Assembly (NCBI GenBank): GCA_031376385.1
Contig: JANMDQ010000028.1
Span: 65,088-129,087 of the forward strand
Source of the DNA: Aquisediminimonas sp031376385
Lineage (GTDB): Bacteria > Pseudomonadota > Alphaproteobacteria > Sphingomonadales > Sphingomonadaceae
Direction: 5' to 3'
DNA: 64,000 nt
Shown: positions 16,375 through 24,202 of the stretch, piece after piece
Layout of the letters: every line of letters starts with the position of its first letter
Position numbering within the stretch: the stretch's first letter is position 1
Translations under genes and position numbers: made by a program
The notes under the pieces: model-generated
Seen by the model: only the letters and a program-made list of their open reading frames with translations
Database searches by the model: none
What the model was told of the DNA's origin: nothing

Positions 16375-17469
16375 ATGGCCCCTGTCGTGATGCAGACTGA
16401 ACCCATGAACAAGAGCATGCCTCACCAGGTGATTACAGCATTTGCGGAACAAGCTAATCTCTGCGAAGCGGTGGGTTCGCCCTTCACGGCGGCAGTCCTG
16501 CGTTCCGTTGCCGCCACACTTAACCGCAACACGCAAACGGGGCGAGCGATCCTTGATTGGCCAGGCGATCCGATGACGGATGCGTTGAAGCTGAGGATTG
16601 CTGGCGGCCTTCATGCTCTGGCTCGCACGGGGCAGGATTTAGAACTTTCCGCGCTCTATAAAGATCACACCAGTGACATGGACGCAGTGTTGACGCGCGT
16701 TCTGGCGCAGTGGGATGCGTGGCTACTGCCATGGTTGGATGGCCCACCGCAAACAAACGAGGTCGGGCGTTCGGGGATGCTCTGGCCCGGCATTATGGCG
16801 ATTGCGGCACGCTATGGACCGCAGATTGAGCTGCTAGAATTGGGGGCAAGCGCCGGACTGAACCTCAATATGGACCGGTTTGGCTATGAACTTTACGGCG
16901 TAAAAGCTGGCGACCCAGCGTCCTCTGTTCAGCTCAAACCAGACTGGATTGGCCCCGCCCCCACCTTTGCGTCTGTTACCATCACTGGGCGGCGCGGCGT
17001 CGACATCAATCCACTGGATGCATCGCGGGATGATGTCGCGGCGCGGCTGATTGCTTATGTCTGGCCTGATCAGATTGCGCGCCTCGCCAGAATTGAGGCC
17101 GCCATTGCGCTCTCCCGTCGCCACCCGCCAGTTGTTGACAAGGCAGATGCTGCGGACTGGATTGAATACCAATTAGCAAAGCCGCAACAGGACGGCGTCA
17201 CTCGCTTGATCTTCCATAGCATAGTCCTCCAATATCTGCCGCCGGAGTCACGCCACCGCGTGGTGGATGCCATCCTTCGGGCCGGTGCCGCCGCAACCGC
17301 ACAGCGTCCGCTGGCTTGGCTGTCCATGGAATTTACTGGTCCCGTTAAGTCTGAGGCTGAGCTGCGTTTGCGATCTTGGCCCGGGAATGGGGAAAGCGAA
17401 GCACTCGCGACTGTCCACCCCCACGGCGCGTCGATCACTTGGCTGGGGGCGGCGGCACGGGCGGCTTAG
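16375..17469 (+). CDS. DUF2332 family protein
   Basis: 364 aa. Resembles the DUF2332 family: FAEQANLCEAVGSPF near the start, ELLELGASAGLNLNMDRF in the middle (a glycine-rich loop reminiscent of a methyltransferase SAM site), and WLSMEFTG near the end. The function of this family is unknown. No signal peptide. Starts at 16390 or 16405 are also possible, as none has a clear ribosome-binding site. The 3' end overlaps the convergent peptidase/TPR gene by 35 bases. Confidence 0.8.
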   Translation: MAPVVMQTEPMNKSMPHQVITAFAEQANLCEAVGSPFTAAVLRSVAATLNRNTQTGRAILDWPGDPMTDALKLRIAGGLHALARTGQDLELSALYKDHTSDMDAVLTRVLAQWDAWLLPWLDGPPQTNEVGRSGMLWPGIMAIAARYGPQIELLELGASAGLNLNMDRFGYELYGVKAGDPASSVQLKPDWIGPAPTFASVTITGRRGVDINPLDASRDDVAARLIAYVWPDQIARLARIEAAIALSRRHPPVVDKADAADWIEYQLAKPQQDGVTRLIFHSIVLQYLPPESRHRVVDAILRAGAAATAQRPLAWLSMEFTGPVKSEAELRLRSWPGNGESEALATVHPHGASITWLGAAARAA

Positions 17470-19042
17470 GCGGCTTTTTCTCGGATGCCTCATCATCCTT
17501 ATTCAATTCAGCCATCAACGCTTTCATGTCGACTTTTTCGCCGGGTTTTGCTGCAGCAATGCGCAACCGGGTCATCAAAAACCGCGCCGACTTTGCAAAT
17601 CCATCATGGGGGGAATTGGCGATGGGCTGAAGGATCATCGCGGCCCCGGAATAATCGCCCGCATTGGCAAGCTCTATGGCATAAGGAACGCGAAAGGCGC
17701 TTTCTTGGGGGATTAAGGAAACTGCCTTACCCAGCCCCGCAACTGCCGATTTCGTGGGGTCACGCCCTTCGGCCTGAAAGGATTGGTAATATTCATAGAG
17801 CGGAAACGGGTCCTCCGGATTGGCTCGGTTGGCCCTGACAATCCAATTGCGCGCAGCTTTCCATTTCGCTGCATCTTTATCGTTTGCTTTGGAAAGGGCT
17901 CTTCCAAGCGACATCCCTTTCCAAAGCAACGCGCGAACATTTGCTGGTTCAACCGCTATTGCAGCATCAGCGGCCACGACAGCGGCGTCATAATTACCCA
18001 AGTCATGCTCAGCCTCCGCAAGCAAAGTGAGCACGCTAGCATTCCCAGGATATTTTCCGCTCAATTTACGCAACCGGTTGGCAATGGGCTGCCGCTCGGC
18101 AACGGCTGTCCCTCTTGTGAGCAACAATCGATCCATCAGCGCCTCGCCACTGGCGCGGTCTAATTCAGTCACGGTGATGCTGGTTGCGGCAGGCGGCGTG
18201 TTGGCGACGTTCAGATAGGCAATTCTGGGCGCTTTCATATAACGGTTCAGATCTTTATTCAGCACGGCCAAATCACCAAAGGCTTTGCGCGCCGCCTCCA
18301 GCGGGGCCATCCCATTGTTAATCAACGTCAGGCATTCAGATTGCTCTCCCTTGCGAGCCTTTTCAAAGCTGAGAAAGTGAGTGAGCAACCAAGCCCGACC
18401 ATAAAAATTTCCAACCTGATCCCGCTTCAAATCCCCCACTCCAGCGGACAGCAATGTTTCGATGGGGACCGGTTCCTCAATAAGAAGCTGATAGGCGCGG
18501 TGATTGGCGGGCAGACCAATTTTGGCGGCGATATCGGTAAACTGCGCTGTTGAGAGATATTCGGCAAAGCCTTCCGAATACCATGCTGGGTAAGCCGTCG
18601 GGAAATATTGCAGCATGAGATGATGGGCGTATTCGTGAAAGAGAATGACATCATCATAGTCCTTCTCGCCAACACCGCGAGGAACCACAGCAATAACGCC
18701 AGACGGGTTTGTGGTGTAAAAGCCCGCGACGTCGCTCGTTCTGTCGCCATAGGCGCGTTTCACCGCTTCAACATCTGACAGCACATAGACTGTCAGTTTC
18801 ATCGTGGTGCTGCCTTTCGGAATCTTGGTCAAGTCACGCAGCAGCGCGTCATAGCGTTCGAGGCGGATCGCATCCTCACGAACATCCTTTGCGGATGTGC
18901 CATAGAAAATGAAATGGTCGGTCTCCGCACGGTGCCATGCGGCGGCTGCAGCGGACGGCATTACAAGCATAACTGCGATGCCGATCAGCCAAGCCGGCAT
19001 TAAAATTTTTAGGAGACGCACCTGTTTTACCCCTGTAGTCAA
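17435..19042 (-). CDS. Secreted HEXXH metallopeptidase-like protein with TPR region
   Basis: 535 aa with an N-terminal signal peptide ending around ASAAAAA. HEYAH near residue 145 is a zinc HEXXH motif, and WYSEGFAEYLS about 20 residues later supplies the third-ligand Glu, as in gluzincins (peptidase MA clan, DUF1570-like). Residues from about 310 onward form helical TPR-like repeats (DLGNYDAAVVAADAAIAVEP). The tail is Lys/Pro rich. Predicted periplasmic peptidase or peptidase-derived protein; substrates unknown. It is convergent with and overlaps the DUF2332 gene. Confidence 0.8.
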   Translation of the reverse strand: MTTGVKQVRLLKILMPAWLIGIAVMLVMPSAAAAAWHRAETDHFIFYGTSAKDVREDAIRLERYDALLRDLTKIPKGSTTMKLTVYVLSDVEAVKRAYGDRTSDVAGFYTTNPSGVIAVVPRGVGEKDYDDVILFHEYAHHLMLQYFPTAYPAWYSEGFAEYLSTAQFTDIAAKIGLPANHRAYQLLIEEPVPIETLLSAGVGDLKRDQVGNFYGRAWLLTHFLSFEKARKGEQSECLTLINNGMAPLEAARKAFGDLAVLNKDLNRYMKAPRIAYLNVANTPPAATSITVTELDRASGEALMDRLLLTRGTAVAERQPIANRLRKLSGKYPGNASVLTLLAEAEHDLGNYDAAVVAADAAIAVEPANVRALLWKGMSLGRALSKANDKDAAKWKAARNWIVRANRANPEDPFPLYEYYQSFQAEGRDPTKSAVAGLGKAVSLIPQESAFRVPYAIELANAGDYSGAAMILQPIANSPHDGFAKSARFLMTRLRIAAAKPGEKVDMKALMAELNKDDEASEKKPPKPPVPPPPAK

Positions 19043-19124
19043 GCAGAGAACTTATCAGTAGCTTGTCACAAATCCAGCCCTCCGGCGGAAAAAACCGACA
19101 GGCGCCAACGTAAAGGAAATGACC

Positions 19125-19625
19125 ATGCCCCTCCCCTTTCCTGCAGGCGTTCCGACCAGCCTTGGTGCGGCCTTTGGTTACCTCTACTCGGTCGAAAATC
19201 CAGGCATTGAGGATTTGAAACTGATGGTCCTCCTCGAGTCCGCTGGCAAGACGCTTTATGAACATAGCGCGACTGGTACTGATCATCCGGGCGTTATCGA
19301 TCTGCTGCACCAAAATGGTCGCGAAGAATTGGCCCATGCGCACCGCGTGTCAAAGGCGATCAAAGCCATTTCCGGCGAAGATTATTTACCGCCGGAACCG
19401 GCCAACAATCCTTATTTGACAGCGAACATGCCCCCGCCAGCACCACTGACGCCAGAGGGACTGACAAAGCTGGCGGAAACTGAATTTGGCGGCGATGCTC
19501 TGTATGAAAAATGGGCGGTTACCACTGATTGCGCGGAGGCTGCCGCGCTATTTCGTCTGAATGGCAAAGAGGAAAGTGCTCATGGCAACCGGCTATTAGA
19601 AGCAGCTGCCTTGTTGGCGGCTTAG
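19125..19625 (+). CDS. Ferritin-like di-iron protein (rubrerythrin-type four-helix bundle)
   Basis: 166 aa. Two ExxH-type pairs occur in a repeat: LLESAGK with EELAHAH, then AETEFGG with EESAHGN. This is the arrangement of rubrerythrin/bacterioferritin-like di-iron sites. There is no rubredoxin domain or signal peptide. Likely role in iron or peroxide handling, or an unassigned diiron oxygenase. ATG 19125 is chosen because AAGGA lies 7 bases upstream; an ATG two codons earlier overlaps that site. It stands between divergent and convergent neighbours and is probably monocistronic. Confidence 0.8.
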   Translation: MPLPFPAGVPTSLGAAFGYLYSVENPGIEDLKLMVLLESAGKTLYEHSATGTDHPGVIDLLHQNGREELAHAHRVSKAIKAISGEDYLPPEPANNPYLTANMPPPAPLTPEGLTKLAETEFGGDALYEKWAVTTDCAEAAALFRLNGKEESAHGNRLLEAAALLAA

Positions 19626-19638
19626 GTCCGAAGGCGGT

Positions 19639-21807
19639 TTAGACGAAGCTGTAGGGGTCAATATCCACGTTAACCCGGACGGAGCGGGGCCAGTCCAGCG
19701 CGCCGAGCCATTCGCGGATAACATCCTGCACATCAACAGCGCGGCGGGCGTGGACGAGCAGGCGCAGGCGGTGCCTGCCGCGGAGCATGGCGAGGGGGGC
19801 AGGCGCGGGGCCGTAGACTTGCATGCCCTCCACCGTAGGCGCTGACTTGCCGATCGCGCTCGCGGCATTGGTGGCGGCGCGCTGATCTTCCGAAGATATG
19901 ATGATGGCCGCAAAACGACCAAAGGGCGGTACGCCAGCGTCATGCCGCGCTTCCGTTTCAGCGGCGTAAAAGCGTTCAGCGTCACCAGAAACCAGCGCGC
20001 GGATGACGGCGCTGTCGGGGGCGTGGGTTTGCACAAAAACCCGACCAGGTTTGGAACCACGCCCAGCCCGCCCCGCGACTTGCATGATCTGCTGAAACGT
20101 CCGCTCCGCCGCGCGCAAATCGCCTCCCTGTAGCCCCAAGTCGGCATCGATGACGCCTACCGTCGTCAGGTTGGGGAAATGATAGCCCTTGGTGACCAGC
20201 TGCGTGCCCACCACTATGTCAATCTCACCGGCCTCCATCCGCCCGACAAATTCTGCGGCTTTTGCTGGCGACGTTAGCGTATCCGAAGTCACAATCGCAC
20301 GCCGCGCCTCGGGGAAAAGGGCTGCCACTTCATCGGCAATGCGTTCCACACCGGGGCCGCACGCGACCAGTGCATCTTCCTCATGGCATTCCGGGCATGC
20401 GCGTGGGGGCGGCTCGGTATGGCCGCAGTGGTGGCATTGCAAACGGCTGAGCAATCGGTGCTCGACCATCCACGCCGTGCAATTGGGGCACTGGAACCTG
20501 TGCCCACAGTGGCGGCAGAGCGTCAGTGGGGCAAAGCCGCGCCGGTTGAGGAACAGCAGCGATTGCTCCCCCTTTTCCAATCCCTCTTCGAGGGCGGCGA
20601 GCAGGGCAGGGGCCAGCCAGCGCCCGCGCGGCGGCGGATCGGCCAACAGGTCCAGCGCCCCCATCTTTGGCATTTGTGCGGCACCATAGCGACCGGGAAG
20701 CTTGATTTCTTGATAGCGACCGCTCGCCACTTGTTGCCGTGTTTCAATGGCCGGGGTGGCTGTGGCGAGGATGATGGGAATGCTCTCAAATCGCGCGCGC
20801 ATGACGGCGGCATCGCGGGCATGATATTGAACGCCTTCTTCCTGTTTGAAACTGCTCTCATGCGCCTCATCCACAATGATCAGGCCAAGGTTCCGGTAGG
20901 GAAGGTAAAGTGATGACCGTGCGCCGACAGTCACGAGCGCCTCGCCCTCCGCAATCGCCCGCCAAGCCCGGCGGCGCTGCGACTGGCGCAGGTCACTATG
21001 CCAGGCAATCGGCGCATGGCCGAACCTTGCTGTGAAGCGGCGCAGGAACGGCTCGGTTAGTGCAATTTCCGGAAGCAGCACCAAAGTCTGCCGACCCATG
21101 CGGATCGCCTCTGCCACAGCCTCAAAATAGACCTCGGTCTTGCCGGAGCCTGTTACGCCGTCGAGCAGAACAGGCGCGAACGCCTGCGCCTTGACCATCG
21201 CCACCAGCGCCGCCGCCGCTTTGGTTTGATCCGGGTTCAGCGCGGGCGGCGCGAAGGCCGGGTCTGGGGGAGTGAACGGCGTATCGAGCATCACGACGTG
21301 CGGCTCCAGCACGCCCAGCTTGATCAGCCCGCGAATGACGGCATCGGACACGTCGGCGATAGTCGCCAGCTCTTTGATCAGGCCCTGCCGTTCGCCAATT
21401 CGTTCAATTGCTTGCGCGCGCTGGGGGGTGAGCTTGTCAGGAATCACAGACCCTAAACGATACTCAACAACGGTCCGCCCACCTTCCAAGGCGGCTGCTG
21501 TGGACAGCGCCATCCGCAATACAGAGGCAAGAGGAGCCAGATAATAGTTGGCGGTCCACTCAATCAACCGGCGCAATGGCGCGCCAATCGGAGGAGTGTC
21601 ATAGACTTCCAGCAGGTTGCGCAGGCGATTGTCGCCCACTTCGCCAGCCGACGGTAGGGCTTCCTCTTCCCATACCACACCAACCATTTGGCGTGGGCCG
21701 AGAGGAACCAGCACAATATTGCCAGGCTCCACACTCATCCCCTGTGGAACGCGGTAATCCAGCGGACCAAGGGCAGGATTGAGGAGGAGAACGCGGGCGC
21801 GGGACAT
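19639..21807 (-). CDS. priA: Primosomal protein N' (replication restart helicase PriA)
   Basis: 722 aa 3'-to-5' superfamily 2 helicase that reloads the replisome at stalled forks. An N-terminal DNA-binding domain precedes Walker A GVTGSGKTEVY (near 220) and the DEAH box in VDEAHESSFKQEEG. The inserted zinc-binding region has eight cysteines (CRHCGH, CPNC, CHHCGH, CPEC). The C-terminal domain carries QVAGRAGRG. Length and motif order match PriA. It is convergent with the ferritin-like gene, and its start lies 10 bases downstream of the maeB stop, so the two may be read together. Confidence 0.96.
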   Translation of the reverse strand: MSRARVLLLNPALGPLDYRVPQGMSVEPGNIVLVPLGPRQMVGVVWEEEALPSAGEVGDNRLRNLLEVYDTPPIGAPLRRLIEWTANYYLAPLASVLRMALSTAAALEGGRTVVEYRLGSVIPDKLTPQRAQAIERIGERQGLIKELATIADVSDAVIRGLIKLGVLEPHVVMLDTPFTPPDPAFAPPALNPDQTKAAAALVAMVKAQAFAPVLLDGVTGSGKTEVYFEAVAEAIRMGRQTLVLLPEIALTEPFLRRFTARFGHAPIAWHSDLRQSQRRRAWRAIAEGEALVTVGARSSLYLPYRNLGLIIVDEAHESSFKQEEGVQYHARDAAVMRARFESIPIILATATPAIETRQQVASGRYQEIKLPGRYGAAQMPKMGALDLLADPPPRGRWLAPALLAALEEGLEKGEQSLLFLNRRGFAPLTLCRHCGHRFQCPNCTAWMVEHRLLSRLQCHHCGHTEPPPRACPECHEEDALVACGPGVERIADEVAALFPEARRAIVTSDTLTSPAKAAEFVGRMEAGEIDIVVGTQLVTKGYHFPNLTTVGVIDADLGLQGGDLRAAERTFQQIMQVAGRAGRGSKPGRVFVQTHAPDSAVIRALVSGDAERFYAAETEARHDAGVPPFGRFAAIIISSEDQRAATNAASAIGKSAPTVEGMQVYGPAPAPLAMLRGRHRLRLLVHARRAVDVQDVIREWLGALDWPRSVRVNVDIDPYSFV

Positions 21808-21817
21808 GCCCCAGCGC

Positions 21818-24082
21818 TTAGCGCGTAATTTCTCCTGCTGCCAACACTGCTAGCGTCACCAATTCCGAAGCATTGGATGCCATCGTTGCAATTTGCACCG
21901 ATTTTTCCATGCCAACCAGCATAGGCCCAATCACAGTATCCCCGCCTAATTCGCGCAACAGCTTGGCCGAAAGATTGGCTGATTGCAGCCCCGGCATGAC
22001 AAGCACATTGGCGGGGCCGGACAAGCGGCTGAACGGGTAAGATGCAGCAAGACGCGGATTGAGCGCAACATCCGGGGCCATTTCGCCTTCATATTCAAAG
22101 CTGACGCCGCGCGCGTCGAGGATTTCAACGGCTTCGCGGATGGGGCCCAGCCAATTGCCCGGAGGATTGCCGAAGGTAGAGTATGACAGGAATGCCACGC
22201 GCGGCTCATGGCCCATGCGGCGTGCGACTGCTGCAGTTTGTTCGGCAATATCAGCCAGCTCCAGTGCAGATGGGCGTTCATGCAAAGTTGTATCGGCCAT
22301 AAACACGGTATGATGCTGACCAACCAAAACGTGAATGCCGAAGGCCGTGCGCCCTTCGGCGGGATCGAGAACGCGGCGGATTTCGCGCATCGTCTGGGCA
22401 AAGCCGCGCGTCACGCCTGTGATCATCGCGTCGGCCTCTCCCATTTTCAGCAGGAGCGAGCCAAAGACGTTGCGGTCCTGATTGACCAGCCGTTCACATT
22501 CGCGCCGCAAATAGCCACGCCGTTGCAACCGCTCATACAGAAGGTCTGCCATGGCAGGGACCAGCGGTGAATTGCGACTGTTGTGGATTTCAAAGGATTC
22601 AGGATCATCCACACCCAGCTCGATCAGTTGATCACGAACACTATCGCGGCCAATCAATACAGGCGTACCGCAGCCGCCATCGCGGAATGCAATTGCTGCC
22701 CGCAGCACAGTTTCTTCTTCGGCCTCTGCAAAGATCACTCGCTTGGGGTGCGCACGGGCTGTGTCATAAGCCAGTGTCAGCACTGATGTCGTGGGGTTCA
22801 GGCGAGCGCGCAACGTCTGGCGATACTCCTCCATATCAAGTATGGGTCGCGTCGCGACGCCGGTGTCCATCGCTGCCTTGGCAACGGCCATCGGCACCAC
22901 TTCCATCAGGCGTGGGTCAAACGGCGCAGGAATGATATAATCATTGCCGTAGCGGGCCTGCATCCCGCCATAAGCCGCTGCGACTTCCTCTGGCACAGCC
23001 TCACGCGCCAGCTGGGCTATTGCGTGGGCGGCGGCAATTTTCATTTCCTCATTGATCGCTGTTGCGCGTACATCCAGCGCGCCACGAAAAATGAAAGGGA
23101 AGCCGAGCACATTATTGACTTGGTTGGGATAATCGGAACGACCCGTGGCAATGATGCAATCCGGGCGCACGCGCTTTGCCTCTGGCGGGGTGATTTCTGG
23201 ATCGGGATTGGCCATCGCAAAGATGATCGGCGCCGGGGCCATTTTTTCCAGCATATGGGGTTGAAGAGCATCCTTGGCGGATAGCCCCAGGAAAATGTCA
23301 GCGCCAACCAGCGCTTCCTCGAGCGTGCGAGTTTCCGTTACTGCGGCATGGGCCGATTTCCACTGATCCATTCCTTCCAGACGGCCCTGATAAATCACAC
23401 CTTTGCGATCGCACATAATCACGTTGGACGGCGTAACGCCCATCGCTTTCATTAGGGCGGTGCAGGCAATGGCAGCAGCCCCCGCGCCGTTCACGACGAC
23501 TTTGACTTCAGAAAGTTTGCGGCCTGTCAGCTGGCAGGCATTGATCAAGCCAGCGGCAGAAATGATCGCTGTGCCGTGCTGATCATCATGCATCACTGGA
23601 ATTTTCATTCGCTCCTTGAGCGCCTGTTCAATGATGAAACATTCAGGGGCTTTGATGTCTTCCAGATTGATCCCGCCAAAGCTGGGTTCAAGGAGAGCGA
23701 CGGCGTTGATGAAGGCTTCTGTATCTTCCGTCGCAACTTCCAGATCGATGGAATCGACATCAGCAAAGCGTTTAAACAAGACGGCCTTGCCCTCCATCAC
23801 GGGCTTGGACGCGAGCGCACCCAAATTGCCCAGGCCAAGGATCGCTGTGCCGTTTGATATGACTGCGACCAGATTGCCTTTTGCGGTATAGTCATAAGCA
23901 AGCGCCGGGTCCGCCGCGATGGCCAGCACTGGGACTGCCACACCGGGTGAATAGGCCAGACTTAAATCCCGCTGCGTCGCCATCGGCTTTGACGCGATAA
24001 TTTCGATTTTGCCGGGGCGGCCAGTGGAGTGATAAAAAAGCGCCTCGCGCTCAGAAAATTGCACTTTGGTATCGCCGCTCAT
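21818..24082 (-). CDS. maeB: NADP-dependent malic enzyme with C-terminal phosphotransacetylase-like domain
   Basis: 754 aa, the length of MaeB-type fusions. The malic-enzyme part (about 1-430) has MHDDQHGTAI and the nucleotide site VVNGAGAAAIACTALM, and catalyses oxidative decarboxylation of malate to pyruvate. The C-terminal part (about 435-754) is phosphotransacetylase-like (RVIFAEAEEETVLRAA, AFLSYSTFGNPPG); in other MaeB proteins it is thought to be regulatory and sensitive to acetyl-CoA, not catalytic. Cytosolic. It is divergent from mutS with about 120 bases between the chosen starts. Confidence 0.95.
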   Translation of the reverse strand: MSGDTKVQFSEREALFYHSTGRPGKIEIIASKPMATQRDLSLAYSPGVAVPVLAIAADPALAYDYTAKGNLVAVISNGTAILGLGNLGALASKPVMEGKAVLFKRFADVDSIDLEVATEDTEAFINAVALLEPSFGGINLEDIKAPECFIIEQALKERMKIPVMHDDQHGTAIISAAGLINACQLTGRKLSEVKVVVNGAGAAAIACTALMKAMGVTPSNVIMCDRKGVIYQGRLEGMDQWKSAHAAVTETRTLEEALVGADIFLGLSAKDALQPHMLEKMAPAPIIFAMANPDPEITPPEAKRVRPDCIIATGRSDYPNQVNNVLGFPFIFRGALDVRATAINEEMKIAAAHAIAQLAREAVPEEVAAAYGGMQARYGNDYIIPAPFDPRLMEVVPMAVAKAAMDTGVATRPILDMEEYRQTLRARLNPTTSVLTLAYDTARAHPKRVIFAEAEEETVLRAAIAFRDGGCGTPVLIGRDSVRDQLIELGVDDPESFEIHNSRNSPLVPAMADLLYERLQRRGYLRRECERLVNQDRNVFGSLLLKMGEADAMITGVTRGFAQTMREIRRVLDPAEGRTAFGIHVLVGQHHTVFMADTTLHERPSALELADIAEQTAAVARRMGHEPRVAFLSYSTFGNPPGNWLGPIREAVEILDARGVSFEYEGEMAPDVALNPRLAASYPFSRLSGPANVLVMPGLQSANLSAKLLRELGGDTVIGPMLVGMEKSVQIATMASNASELVTLAVLAAGEITR

Positions 24083-24202
24083 CGGAAGCCCCTCTTATAT
24101 CGTGATGTGTCAGGTGCGACCTGTTCGATGGCACCTTAGGGGCAGTTGGGCCGTTCGGGAAGATGGCTTTGTCTCTCCGCGCAAAATCGCTATCGCAGCG
24201 TC

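Noticed and set aside
24146..24202. Earlier TTG start for mutS
   Set aside because: No ribosome-binding site and the extra residues are not part of MutS; GTG 24203 or ATG 24236 fit better.
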